Of a stretch of DNA of 22,633 bases, positions 6,456-14,883 are shown piece after piece. The first letter of the stretch is position 1, and every line of letters begins with the position of its first letter. The position numbers and the translations under genes are program-made. This DNA is from Acidobacteriaceae bacterium (GTDB lineage: Bacteria; Acidobacteriota; Terriglobia; Terriglobales; Acidobacteriaceae): positions 1 to 22,633 of the forward strand of contig DAHXOQ010000015.1 in the NCBI GenBank assembly GCA_027364815.1, in the 5' to 3' direction. The notes below the pieces were generated by a model. It saw only the letters and a program-made list of their open reading frames with translations, was not told the origin of the DNA and did not search any database.

Positions 6456-8963
6456 ATGAACTCATTCTCCCGTCGCAAGCTCATCTACTCAGGAGTCGCC
6501 TTGTCTGCAACTTCGCTTCTGGCGCGTTCGGCCTGGGGACGTGCTGAAGCAGCACTGATTGCGTCAAGTGCTGATGAATCTCTGACCGGACTTCGAGAGC
6601 GACTGCTGATGGATTTTGACTGGCTCTTCCAGTATGGCCACGGCAGCGATCCTGCGCGCGATCTGGGCCTGGGTACCGGACAGGGAGATTTTGCCAAGAC
6701 CGGCGAGTTTGAGTTTGCCAAAGTGAAATTTGACGATTCCAAGTGGCGTAGCGTGAAGCTACCACACGATTGGGCCGTCGAGCTCCCCTTTGTCCACGAT
6801 GATGAGCAGAACTCGCACGGCTATAAACCAATCGGCCGGCGCTATCCTGAGACCAGCGTGGGCTGGTACCGCCGCACCTTTGAAGTTCCTGCAGAAGATT
6901 TGGGCAGGCGCATCAACATAGAGTTTGACGGGGCCTTCCGCAGTGTTTTGGTCTGGGTAAATGGTTGCTTTATCGGGCGCAATGACAATGGTTACGCGCC
7001 CTTCCATTTCGACCTGACCGATTTCATCAAGTACGGCGAAAAAAATGCAATTGCCATTCGCGTCGATGCTGCCTACGGAGACGGGTGGTTTTACGAGGGC
7101 GCTGGAATCTACCGCCATGTGTGGTTGAGCAAAACGAGCCCACTGCACTTTGCGCGTTGGGAGAGTACGGCACGTGCAAACCTGAACGGAAGCACGGCCA
7201 GCATCAATCTGGCTACTGTGGTTTTGAATCAAGGCACAGCGATCGCAAATCCGCATGTGCGTTGGGAGATTTTGGACCCAACTGGCAAGAGTGTTGCAAA
7301 CGCTGACGCCACCGCACAGAAACTGGAAGTCGATGGGCAAGCGAGTTTTACTGGCACTACGAAATTGGCGAATCCTATTCTTTGGTCAGTCGACACGCCC
7401 AATCTTTATACAGCCATCATCAAGCTTGAATCTGATGGCAAGTTGCACGACGAGGAGCGCTTCACTTTCGGCATCAGAACAGTAGTCTTTGATGCGGATA
7501 AAGGATTTTTTCTTAACGGAAAATCAATCAAGATTCAGGGCACCTGCAATCATCAGGATCACGCGGGCGTGGGTGCCGCACTTCCTGACAGGCTGCAATA
7601 CTTCCGCATGGGCGTGCTCAAGGAGATGGGCTCAAACGCAGTGCGTACATCTCACAATATGCCTACGCCGGAATGGGTTGAAGCCTCAGACCGCATGGGC
7701 ATGATGATGATGTGCGAGACGCGCCAGATGAGTTCGAGCGAAGAGGGCCTTGCGCAGCTCGAAGTGATGATCAAAAGATACCGGAACTCACCATCGATTA
7801 TCTTGTGGTCCATCGGCAATGAAGAAGGAGTTCTCCAAAGCGACGAGCCAGAGGTAGGCCAACGAATTGCTGCTTCGATGGTACGTCTCGCCCATGAACT
7901 TGACCCCACGCGCGTAGTTTCAGCCGCTGTGAATGGAGACAACAAAAAAGGTCTATCAGATTCGATTGACGTAATCGGATTTAACTACAATCTTCAGTCT
8001 CCGGATGGTTACCATCTCAAAAATCCAAAACGTGCAATTTATGGATCAGAGACAGCGAGCGCAGTCTCAACCCGCGGTGTTTACTCGACCGATCCATTGC
8101 GCAATACTGTGAGCGCTTACGACATTAATGCTGTTCCCTGGGGCGAGACAGCAGAAGAGTGGTGGAAGTTCTACGCAACGCGCGAGTGGGAGGCTGGTGG
8201 ATTTGCATGGACAGGCTTAGACTATCGCGGCGAGCCCACGCCTTATGGATGGCCCTCAATCAACTCGCAATTTGGAATCGTTGATATGTGCGGATTCCCA
8301 AAGGATACTTTCTTCTACTACAAAGCGTGGTGGGGACGCGATCCAGTGCTGCATCTCTTTCCGCACTGGAATTTCAAAGGCCGCGAAGGGGAGATGATTC
8401 CGGTTTGGGTGCATTCTAATCTGGACGAAGTTGAGCTCTATGTGAATGGTGAGAGTTTGGGAACACAGAAGGTTCCTCATCTCGGCCATGTGGAGTGGAA
8501 GGTCAAGTATGCACCGGGATTCATCGAAGCCCGCGGAAGCAATGCCGGCAAGATAGTACTAACGGAGCGGCGCGAAACAACTGGCGATCCAGTGGCAATC
8601 CGATTAAGCGCGGACCGCATGGAAATCAATGCAGACGGCGAGGATCTGGCAATACTGAAGGTAGAAGCATTGGACAAGGATGGACGCGCAGTTCCCACGG
8701 CAAACAATTTGATTGGCTTCAAAATCAAAGGCGAAGGCAAGCTGATTGGCGTTGGCAATGGCGATCCAAATTGCCAGGAGAGCGACAAGGCGCCGAAGCG
8801 CTCTCTCTTCAATGGCCTTGCGCAGGTGATTTTACAATCAACGCGTGATGCAGGCGAGATTCAGATTGAAGCCTTTAAAGAAGGCTGGGATGGTCCGGAA
8901 CTGACGCCGGCAAAACTGGTGATTCAAACGAAGAAGGCCGCCTCGCGAATCTTAGTGCGTTGA
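6456..8963 (+). CDS. Tat-exported glycoside hydrolase family 2, beta-galactosidase-like
   Basis: 835 aa. The N-terminus is a twin-arginine signal (SRRKLIYSG with R6-R7, then a hydrophobic run ending near SAWG), so the folded enzyme is probably moved to the periplasm or outside. The order is GH2 jelly-roll (about 50-215, with DGAFRSVLVWVNG and DGWFYEGAGIYRHVWL), immunoglobulin-like domain (about 220-330) and TIM barrel (about 335-600). The barrel acid/base is E456 in WSIGNEEG and the nucleophile E532 in AIYGSETASA. C-terminal parts include a DUF4982-like module (about 630-690) and an invasin/Big-like beta domain. The family cleaves beta-galactosides and related beta-glycosides; exact specificity is not readable. 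The ATG at 6456 is chosen because GGGAAG lies upstream and the Tat motif then sits at the N-terminus. The M2 peptidase follows after 25 nt, suggesting one transcript. Confidence 0.92.
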   Translation: MNSFSRRKLIYSGVALSATSLLARSAWGRAEAALIASSADESLTGLRERLLMDFDWLFQYGHGSDPARDLGLGTGQGDFAKTGEFEFAKVKFDDSKWRSVKLPHDWAVELPFVHDDEQNSHGYKPIGRRYPETSVGWYRRTFEVPAEDLGRRINIEFDGAFRSVLVWVNGCFIGRNDNGYAPFHFDLTDFIKYGEKNAIAIRVDAAYGDGWFYEGAGIYRHVWLSKTSPLHFARWESTARANLNGSTASINLATVVLNQGTAIANPHVRWEILDPTGKSVANADATAQKLEVDGQASFTGTTKLANPILWSVDTPNLYTAIIKLESDGKLHDEERFTFGIRTVVFDADKGFFLNGKSIKIQGTCNHQDHAGVGAALPDRLQYFRMGVLKEMGSNAVRTSHNMPTPEWVEASDRMGMMMMCETRQMSSSEEGLAQLEVMIKRYRNSPSIILWSIGNEEGVLQSDEPEVGQRIAASMVRLAHELDPTRVVSAAVNGDNKKGLSDSIDVIGFNYNLQSPDGYHLKNPKRAIYGSETASAVSTRGVYSTDPLRNTVSAYDINAVPWGETAEEWWKFYATREWEAGGFAWTGLDYRGEPTPYGWPSINSQFGIVDMCGFPKDTFFYYKAWWGRDPVLHLFPHWNFKGREGEMIPVWVHSNLDEVELYVNGESLGTQKVPHLGHVEWKVKYAPGFIEARGSNAGKIVLTERRETTGDPVAIRLSADRMEINADGEDLAILKVEALDKDGRAVPTANNLIGFKIKGEGKLIGVGNGDPNCQESDKAPKRSLFNGLAQVILQSTRDAGEIQIEAFKEGWDGPELTPAKLVIQTKKAASRILVR

Positions 8964-8988
8964 TAAACCGCATCACAAAAGGAGTGAA

Positions 8989-10932
8989 ATGTTTACGTTT
9001 CGCATTTTTAGACAACTTGTACTTTTTGCATTAGCTGTAGTTCTATGGCTACCAGCTGTGTTTTCACTATCACAATCAGCCCAACAGCCTCCAACGGTTG
9101 CTGAAGCACAGGCGTTTTTAGATCGGGCCAATGCAGAGTTGATGAAGAATGCCATTGACGCATCCCATGCGGAGTGGACGGCTGAGACCTTCATCAATGA
9201 AGACACCGAAGCAACAACAGCTCTGCTCAATGAGATTGCTACGGCGCGCAATCTTGCTTTAATCGCAGAGAGCCACCGCTTTGACCAACTGACGCTTCCG
9301 CCGGATCTGCGCAGAGAATTCTATTTGCTTCAAATCGGTGCGCCCGCCGCACCAAAGGATCCCAAGCTGCTGGCAGAAGAGACGCAGTTGGAAGCACAGT
9401 TAACTGCCATGTATGGCAAGGGGAAATACTGTCCCGATACACCGCTCGGCCAGGAGCCTGCCGCGAATGCAAAGTGCATGCGTATCGATGAGCTATCCGA
9501 TCGCATGGCTAAATCACGCGACCCGGAAGAACTGAAGCGCCTATGGGTGGGTTGGCATGCAATCGGCGCCCCCATGAAAGAGAAATATGCGCGACTGATG
9601 GAGCTGCAGAATATTGGAGCTCGCGAACAGGGTTATAACGATGCCGGCGAACTGTGGCGGGCCGGCTACGATATGAAGCCAGCGGAGTTCTCCGCAGAAG
9701 TCGAACGCGCATGGTTGCAGCTCGAGCCGCTCTATCGCGAATTGCATACGTACGTCCGGAGAAAATTGATTGCGCACTATGGAAAAGCTGCTGATCGTCC
9801 GGATGGATTGATCCCTGCAGATTTGTTGGGGAATATGTGGGCACAGGAATGGGGCAACATCTACGATCTTGTTGCTCCTGATGATCCAAGATTCTCGAAC
9901 TACAAACCGCTGGATCTTGAGGCGGCGCTAAAAAAGCAAATAGCCAACACCACGCCGCTAGCAGCACCTGACTTTACCGCCCAGATTGATCCGACCAGCG
10001 ATGCCGGCTATGCTGCACACCTGGCAGCGGGCAAAGCAATGGTCCACTATGGCGAAAACTTTTTTGTGTCACTCGGACTGCCGCCACTTCCGAGCAGTTT
10101 CTGGGAGCGCTCGCAGTTTGTACACCCGCGCGACCGTGATGTTGTCTGTCATGCATCAGCCTGGGATATTGATTTCGCCGATGACCTGCGCGTCAAAATG
10201 TGTATTGAAGTGAATGACGATTACTTCACAACTGTGCATCATGAGCTGGGGCACAATTACTACCAGCGGGCTTATGACAAACTCCCGTACCTCTTTCAAA
10301 ATGGCGCCAACGATGGATTCCATGAGGCTATTGGTGATTCAATCGCACTTTCGATTACGCCAGCATATCTGAAGACCCTGGGGTTAGCAGAAAGCGAACC
10401 GCCCGCCGAAGCAGACATTCCCTTGCAACTGCGCACAGCTCTCGACAAGATTGCATTCCTGCCCTTTGGTCTGGTGCTGGACAAGTGGAGGTGGGCCGTC
10501 TTCTCCGGGCAAATCAAACCATCGGAGTACAACAAAGCATGGTGGGATCTGCGGGCAAAATACCAGGGTGTCGCACCCCCTGTGGATAGAAGCGACGCGG
10601 ATTTCGATGCCGGGGCCAAAAATCACATCCCCACAAATGTCCCCTATGCGCGCTACTTCCTGGCACGCATCTATCAGTTCCAGTTTTACAAGGCAATGTG
10701 CGATGCCAGTGGCTACAAGGGGCCCTTGAATCGTTGCAGCTTTTATGGATCGATGGCAGCCGGGGCAAAGCTCGAAAAAATGCTGGCGGCAGGGCAATCA
10801 AAGCCATGGCAGCAGACGCTCAAAGAGATGACAGGGAGCGACCATCTCGACGCGGGCCCGATACTTGAGTATTTTGCGCCGCTGTATGAGTGGCTCAAGG
10901 CGCAAAACAAGGCCGCGGAAGCTGTGAAGTAA
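8989..10932 (+). CDS. Secreted M2-family peptidyl-dipeptidase (ACE-like zinc metallopeptidase)
   Basis: 647 aa including a Sec signal peptide (MFTFRIFRQ, a hydrophobic core, and cleavage near the VFSLSQSA region). It is expected to remove C-terminal dipeptides from oligopeptides in the periplasm or outside the cell. The zinc site is HHELGH at 417-422: H418 and H422 are ligands with E419 as base, and the third ligand E446 in FHEAIGDS lies 24 residues beyond H422, the same distance as in human ACE (H387 to E411). The domain is single, as in bacterial ACE homologues, and the length is normal. AAAGGAG ends 6 nt before the ATG. The gene follows the GH2 enzyme by 25 nt and is closed by a strong terminator, so the two may form a nutrient-scavenging operon. 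Confidence 0.94.
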   Translation: MFTFRIFRQLVLFALAVVLWLPAVFSLSQSAQQPPTVAEAQAFLDRANAELMKNAIDASHAEWTAETFINEDTEATTALLNEIATARNLALIAESHRFDQLTLPPDLRREFYLLQIGAPAAPKDPKLLAEETQLEAQLTAMYGKGKYCPDTPLGQEPAANAKCMRIDELSDRMAKSRDPEELKRLWVGWHAIGAPMKEKYARLMELQNIGAREQGYNDAGELWRAGYDMKPAEFSAEVERAWLQLEPLYRELHTYVRRKLIAHYGKAADRPDGLIPADLLGNMWAQEWGNIYDLVAPDDPRFSNYKPLDLEAALKKQIANTTPLAAPDFTAQIDPTSDAGYAAHLAAGKAMVHYGENFFVSLGLPPLPSSFWERSQFVHPRDRDVVCHASAWDIDFADDLRVKMCIEVNDDYFTTVHHELGHNYYQRAYDKLPYLFQNGANDGFHEAIGDSIALSITPAYLKTLGLAESEPPAEADIPLQLRTALDKIAFLPFGLVLDKWRWAVFSGQIKPSEYNKAWWDLRAKYQGVAPPVDRSDADFDAGAKNHIPTNVPYARYFLARIYQFQFYKAMCDASGYKGPLNRCSFYGSMAAGAKLEKMLAAGQSKPWQQTLKEMTGSDHLDAGPILEYFAPLYEWLKAQNKAAEAVK

Positions 10933-10943
10933 ATGCTTTAAAC

Positions 10944-10995
10944 AAATGATTCTGAGCTGACTTTCTTTAAGTTCAGCTCAGAATCATTTTTATTT
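10944..10995 (+). terminator. Strong intrinsic terminator after the M2 peptidase gene
   Basis: A perfect 17-bp inverted repeat pairs 10944-10960 (AAATGATTCTGAGCTGA) with 10973-10989 around a 12-base loop, followed by TTATTT. It lies between convergent genes. On the - strand the stem is followed only by GTTTAAAG, so it could also stop the isomerase transcript but less efficiently. Confidence 0.88.
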
Positions 10996-11025
10996 CTCAC
11001 CTTCAAAGATCATTTGAAGCTCTCT

Positions 11026-12033
11026 TCAGATCAGTTCTACGCCCCATAGATCGTGCAGATGAAGCACGCCTGCAACACTTCCCTGCTCGCTGACCACAAC
11101 TAGAGAAGTAATCTTTTTTTCTTCCAGGATCGCGAGTGCTTTGGCGGCAAGCTCCGTTGCAGGAATCGTACGCGGCTTGGGATTCATCGCCTCGCCCGCA
11201 GTCTTGCTCAGTGCCGCACCGCCCTCATGCTCCAATAAACGGCGCAGATCACCATCGCTGATCACGCCAACGAGCCGTCCCGACTCTTGCACAGTTGTCA
11301 GCCCGAGCTTCTTAGAGGACATCTCGTAGATCACATCGGTCATGCGCGTTGCAGGAGCAACACATGGAATTTCGTCGCCCTTATGCATCAGATCAGCGAC
11401 GCGTGCAAGTCGCTTGCCGAGTTTGCCACCGGGATGAAGCTCTGCAAAATCCTCAGCGCGAAAACCCTTTTTGAGGCTTACAGCGATTGCGAGTGCATCA
11501 CCGAGCGCAAGCATCGCAGTCGTCGAAGCAGTCGGTGCAAGATTAAGCCCACAGGCCTCGCGCTCAACTGAGCAATCAAGGGCCACATCGCTGGCCGTGG
11601 CAAGCGTCGAAGCCGGATTGCAGGTAAAGCTGATCAGCCCATCCCCCTTGCGCTTCAATATTGCCAGTAGCCGCAGTAGCTCTTCAGTCTCGCCGCTGGC
11701 TGAAAGCGCAATCACTACATCACCGGCAAGTAGAACGCCCAAATCGCCGTGAACCGCCTCAGCCGGGTGCAAATAGAGTGCTGGAGTGCCGGTCGAGCTC
11801 AGCGTAGCGGCAATCTTCTGCGCAATGATTCCACTCTTCCCCATTCCAGTAACAACTACGCGTCCGCGCGCAGTTGCACAGTGCAAAAGCAATTCGACAG
11901 CGCGCGCAAAATCAGCCGCCATTGCGCCATCGAGCCGCGTAGCCAAAGACGTGAGCGCAGCCGCCTCAAGCCGCACAAGGTCAGCGGGTGTGAAGGGATT
12001 GGATGCGCCGTCGGAATGAAGCAAATTAGCCAT
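11026..12033 (-). CDS. kdsD: D-arabinose 5-phosphate isomerase (SIS + two CBS domains)
   Basis: Interconverts ribulose 5-phosphate and arabinose 5-phosphate, the entry to KDO for lipopolysaccharide; cytoplasmic. 335 aa, the family norm. The SIS domain covers about residues 40-175, with VTGMGKSG (K66), HPAEAVHGDLG and ALSASGETEEL, all typical sugar-phosphate-binding phrases. H200 in AELHPGGKLGKRL is the conserved histidine of the KdsD/KpsF/GutQ group. Two CBS repeats follow (about 210-265 and 280-335), with VGVISDGDLRRLLE closing the first. No KDO gene sits beside it; it is divergent from a TlpA gene across 89 nt. No clear Shine-Dalgarno precedes the ATG at 12033. KdsD, KpsF and GutQ cannot be separated by sequence alone; kdsD is the likely housekeeping role. 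Confidence 0.92.
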   Translation of the reverse strand: MANLLHSDGASNPFTPADLVRLEAAALTSLATRLDGAMAADFARAVELLLHCATARGRVVVTGMGKSGIIAQKIAATLSSTGTPALYLHPAEAVHGDLGVLLAGDVVIALSASGETEELLRLLAILKRKGDGLISFTCNPASTLATASDVALDCSVEREACGLNLAPTASTTAMLALGDALAIAVSLKKGFRAEDFAELHPGGKLGKRLARVADLMHKGDEIPCVAPATRMTDVIYEMSSKKLGLTTVQESGRLVGVISDGDLRRLLEHEGGAALSKTAGEAMNPKPRTIPATELAAKALAILEEKKITSLVVVSEQGSVAGVLHLHDLWGVELI

Positions 12034-12054
12034 TAGCCGTATGAGTTGCTTGAC

Positions 12055-12070
12055 CTTTACAATTGTAGAG
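12055..12070. promoter_or_regulatory. Palindrome in the divergent kdsD/tlpA promoter region
   Basis: CTTTACAATTGTAGAG is a 16-bp near-palindrome with a perfect TACAATTGTA core (12058-12067). It lies in the only space available for both divergent promoters, and TTGACC overlaps it at 12050-12055. It could be an operator; no regulator can be named. Confidence 0.3.
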
Positions 12071-12122
12071 GAAGCAGCCCTTAGTAGGAATCATCTTCTC
12101 TTACGGGCAAGAGGCTATACAA

Positions 12123-12752
12123 GTGAAGCGAAACACAATTGTTCTGGTTGCCGTACTCTTTGTTCTCTCAACGCTGGCCTGGGCCGGATGGGCAAACTTT
12201 GAGTATCGCAAACAAGCCGCGGAAGCACGCATGACTGCCTCACCAGAGGTAGAACTCATTCCCGATCCTGCCGGCGGTCCTCCTCAGCTCACTTCTCCAT
12301 TGGTTGGCAAGGCTGCCGCTCCCTTCACGCTCGAAACCCTCGATGGAAAGAAAATCTCGCTTGCCGACTACAAAGGCAAAGCCGTTGTAGTAAATTTCTG
12401 GGCAACATGGTGTGGCCCGTGTCGTATTGAAACACCTTGGTTGATTGATTTGCGCAACAAGTACCAGAGCCACGGACTCGAAGTGCTAGCTCTTTCGGCT
12501 GATGATCTGGATTATGGTGACAAGGCAAAGGTCGCGCAGGAAAAGCAGGAGATTGCGCGCTCAGCCGCACAGTTACACATGCCTTACCCTGTGCTCATCA
12601 ATGGCGCTTCACTGAGCGAGTCCTACGGCGGCCTCGATTCCCTGCCGACAACTTTTTTCATCGATCGCAAAGGTGTGATAGTTGCTGCGCAGATCGGTCT
12701 CAGCGCTAAAGATGAACTTGAATCCAAGATGAAAAAGGCGCTTGGCGAGTAA
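12123..12752 (+). CDS. TlpA/ResA-type thioredoxin-fold protein, membrane-anchored
   Basis: 209 aa. An N-terminal hydrophobic helix (about 5-23) with a basic start anchors the protein or serves as an uncleaved signal; the catalytic domain faces the periplasm. The thioredoxin active site is FWATWCGPC with C97 and C100, followed by the cis-proline segment SLPTTFFID. The AhpC/TSA-type insert and the LADYKGKAVVVNFWA strand fit TlpA/ResA/CcmG-like thiol-disulfide reductases, which keep cysteines reduced, for example in cytochrome c maturation. It starts with GTG at 12123; AGAGG about 9 nt upstream is the likely ribosome site. A DsbD N-terminal-like protein follows after 27 nt, so the pair probably works together in envelope redox. 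Confidence 0.88.
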   Translation: MKRNTIVLVAVLFVLSTLAWAGWANFEYRKQAAEARMTASPEVELIPDPAGGPPQLTSPLVGKAAAPFTLETLDGKKISLADYKGKAVVVNFWATWCGPCRIETPWLIDLRNKYQSHGLEVLALSADDLDYGDKAKVAQEKQEIARSAAQLHMPYPVLINGASLSESYGGLDSLPTTFFIDRKGVIVAAQIGLSAKDELESKMKKALGE

Positions 12753-12779
12753 ATTCGCAGCGAAACAGGAGCTCAATCA

Positions 12780-13286
12780 ATGAAACATTTGATGATTGCA
12801 ACAAATTTAGCTGCTTTGCTTCTGGTCGTCGAAGTCATTGCGCAGGCGCAGTCCATCATCCCCGGATGGTCAGAGAAGAAAGACGCTCATCCCGCAGCCG
12901 TGAGCTTGCTCGCGCCAGAGAATGTCACGATTAAAGCCGCAGCGCCTGACTGGATAGAATTGCGGTTTCATGTTCAGGATGGACTTCACATCAACTCACA
13001 CATTCCATCGATTAAGGAACTCATTCCAACTGCACTGAGCACAGACGATAGCTCTGATGTGAGTTTGCTTGATACGAATTATCCGACTGGAAGCGATATG
13101 ATGCTGGGCTCGAATCCTCCCGAAAAGCTCAATGTTTACACGGGCGATTTTGTCATTCGCACCAGAATCAAATCACAAGCCGGTGCACATTTATTGAAAA
13201 TCAAGCTCCGCTACCAGGCATGCACCATGACTGCCTGCATGCCGCCGAAAACAATTCCCATAACAATTGGCGTTCATGGAAATTGA
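12780..13286 (+). CDS. Free-standing DsbD N-terminal-domain-like periplasmic protein
   Basis: 168 aa with a Sec signal peptide (to about residue 24, cleavage near AQAQS). The rest is an immunoglobulin-like beta fold resembling the N-terminal domain of DsbD. The C-terminal phrase LRYQACTMTACMPPKTIPI carries C148 and C153, with the C-x4-C-x-PP pattern close to the nDsbD active site, where a cysteine pair passes electrons to periplasmic partners. The membrane and thioredoxin parts of full DsbD are absent: the frame ends soon after this motif. AGGAG lies 8 nt before the ATG. It follows a TlpA-type thioredoxin by 27 nt, which may be its redox partner. A role as soluble electron shuttle is inference. 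Confidence 0.8.
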   Translation: MKHLMIATNLAALLLVVEVIAQAQSIIPGWSEKKDAHPAAVSLLAPENVTIKAAAPDWIELRFHVQDGLHINSHIPSIKELIPTALSTDDSSDVSLLDTNYPTGSDMMLGSNPPEKLNVYTGDFVIRTRIKSQAGAHLLKIKLRYQACTMTACMPPKTIPITIGVHGN

Positions 13287-13524
13287 AAAGACTGAATTGG
13301 CCCCCAACGTGCGCTGAGGGGGTACTGTGTGTCAGCCAATCAACTGAGCATCCTAACAACGAGCAAAAGAATTTTCCGCGCATCGAAAAAATATTCAGGG
13401 TTGCCAGGCAGTGCGAAGAGTGGTACGGAATCATTATGGACCTCGTGATGGAAATAATCTGCACTTCAGATTTGAAGTGGAAAAGCTGAGTGCCGATAGA
13501 AACTTTATGAGAAGATGAGAAGCG
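13287..13524. other. Intergenic region between the nDsbD-like and HAD genes
   Basis: No gene is supported. CCCCC (13301-13305) and GGGGG (13318-13322) could pair around a 12-base loop just after the nDsbD stop, without a T-run. CACTTCA-GATT-TGAAGTG at 13462-13479 is a perfect 7-bp hairpin shortly before the HAD start, also without a T-run on the + strand. Neither is a convincing terminator. Confidence 0.35.
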
Positions 13525-14160
13525 ATGAGTGTGCAAGCAGTAATCTTCGACTACGGAATGGTTTTGACGGGCGAACCGAATGCAAGGTCGATGCAGGAAA
13601 TTCTTCGCATCACCGGGATGACTCGCGAACAAATTGAGCCACTCTACTGGGCTGATCGCCACGCTTACGACGAAGGCAAGCTCAACGGAATCTCCTTTTG
13701 GCAGAAGCTCCTGCGCGATGCAGGGCTCAATCTCCCTGAAGGCGCAGTTGAAGAACTCAACGCTCATGACGCGCATTATTGGACAACAGAGAATCCGCGC
13801 ATGATCGCCTGGCAACACCAGTTGAAATCCGCCGGCATCAAAACTGCAATCCTCTCCAATATGGGCGATGCCGTGCATGAGAGTATTGAAGCCGCCTTCC
13901 CGTGGATTCAAAACTTCGACCATCGCACATGGAGCTATCAACTTGGGGTCGCCAAGCCTGACCCAAAAATTTATGAGCACACACTTGAGAAGTTAGGCGT
14001 GTGTGCAGAAGAGTCGCTCTTCATCGACGACAAGCAGGCAAACATTGATGCCGCACGCAAGCTGGGTTTCAAAACAATGCTCTTTACGACGATAGAAAAA
14101 CTGCGTGAGGATCTTATTCAGAAAGGCCTTGATAGCGAGCTTCCAATGCCCGTTGTTTGA
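13525..14160 (+). CDS. HAD-superfamily hydrolase (subfamily IA, YihX-like)
   Basis: 211 aa, cytoplasmic, probably a small-molecule phosphatase. Motif I is VIFDYGMVLTG with nucleophile D9; the second aspartate of the usual DxD is G11. Motif II is AILSNMG, motif III the lysine in GVAKPDPKIYE, and motif IV LFIDDKQANIDAA. The helical cap lies between motifs I and II (about 20-85, with EILRITGM and YDEGKLNGISFW). The DxG form of motif I is also found in YihX (FDLGNV), which is active on alpha-glucose 1-phosphate, so the change does not prove loss of activity. The ribosome site is weak (GAGAAG about 5 nt upstream). The substrate is unknown. An outer-membrane protein follows on the same strand after 118 nt. 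Confidence 0.85.
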   Translation: MSVQAVIFDYGMVLTGEPNARSMQEILRITGMTREQIEPLYWADRHAYDEGKLNGISFWQKLLRDAGLNLPEGAVEELNAHDAHYWTTENPRMIAWQHQLKSAGIKTAILSNMGDAVHESIEAAFPWIQNFDHRTWSYQLGVAKPDPKIYEHTLEKLGVCAEESLFIDDKQANIDAARKLGFKTMLFTTIEKLREDLIQKGLDSELPMPVV

Positions 14161-14278
14161 GAAATATCTACGACTCGATTTATTACATAACGTTCATCTT
14201 GCGTGTCAGGACAAAATAGACGTGTATGCGTCTTACGTTTAAGAAAGCTGAAAACAACTGAACGCAACAAGGAGAAAT

Positions 14279-14869
14279 ATGCCCAGATACTTGACTGCAT
14301 TTTGTCTGCTGTTATTGACCATAGTTATTTGCGCTCCCGCATTTAAAGCACAAGTCACACCGGGGGCTGGAGGAAAAGCTAAAGTGCATGGCGAGCAGCA
14401 GATTTACGCCGGCTACAGCTACCTCACCAAAGATTTTCGAGGTGGGTCCGGTTTAAATGGTTGGGAAGTCGCCTATACCGCCCCATTAACCACCCATTTT
14501 GGCATTAAAGTAGAAAGTTTTGGATATCATGGCTCTGACAACTCGGCGACTCAGAATCCAATCTACTTTGTGACTGGCGCACAATATACCCATAATATTG
14601 GCAAGGAACGTATCTTCGTAGATGGGCTCATTGGCATGGTGCACATCAACAGCGATTGGTTTTACGGCAACGGCTATCCCTCAGGAGCATCTAACAACTC
14701 ATATGCTGCGGTATTGGGAGGTGGACTTGATACACCCATTTCGAAGCATTTTGCATGGCGTGTTGAGGGTTCCATGGTAAATACAAACATCGGTGTCGGC
14801 GACAATCAAATTCATGGATTGCCAAACTACTTTGGCCGCGCCTCAACTGGCGTCGTCTTTCGCTTCTAA
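14279..14869 (+). CDS. Outer-membrane beta-barrel protein (porin/OmpA-barrel-like)
   Basis: 196 aa with a signal peptide (MPRYLTAFCLLLLTIVICAP, cleavage near FKAQ). The mature part alternates hydrophobic and polar residues in short strands: QQIYAGYSYLTKDF, GWEVAYTAPLTTHFGIKVE, YFVTGAQYTHN, RIFVDGLIGMVHI, YAAVLGGGLDTPISKHFAWRVEG. It ends in ...GRASTGVVFRF, with the terminal aromatic residue recognised by the BAM assembly machine. An eight-strand barrel is likely. AAGGAG lies 4-5 nt before the ATG. It converges on RibBA with only 14 nt between the stop codons. No pathway can be assigned; a structural or small-pore role is inference. Confidence 0.78.
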   Translation: MPRYLTAFCLLLLTIVICAPAFKAQVTPGAGGKAKVHGEQQIYAGYSYLTKDFRGGSGLNGWEVAYTAPLTTHFGIKVESFGYHGSDNSATQNPIYFVTGAQYTHNIGKERIFVDGLIGMVHINSDWFYGNGYPSGASNNSYAAVLGGGLDTPISKHFAWRVEGSMVNTNIGVGDNQIHGLPNYFGRASTGVVFRF

Positions 14870-14883
14870 TCAGCTATCAAAAA

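Noticed and set aside
13301..13322. C5/G5 hairpin after the nDsbD-like gene as a terminator
   Set aside because: Short stem, 12-base loop and no T-run.
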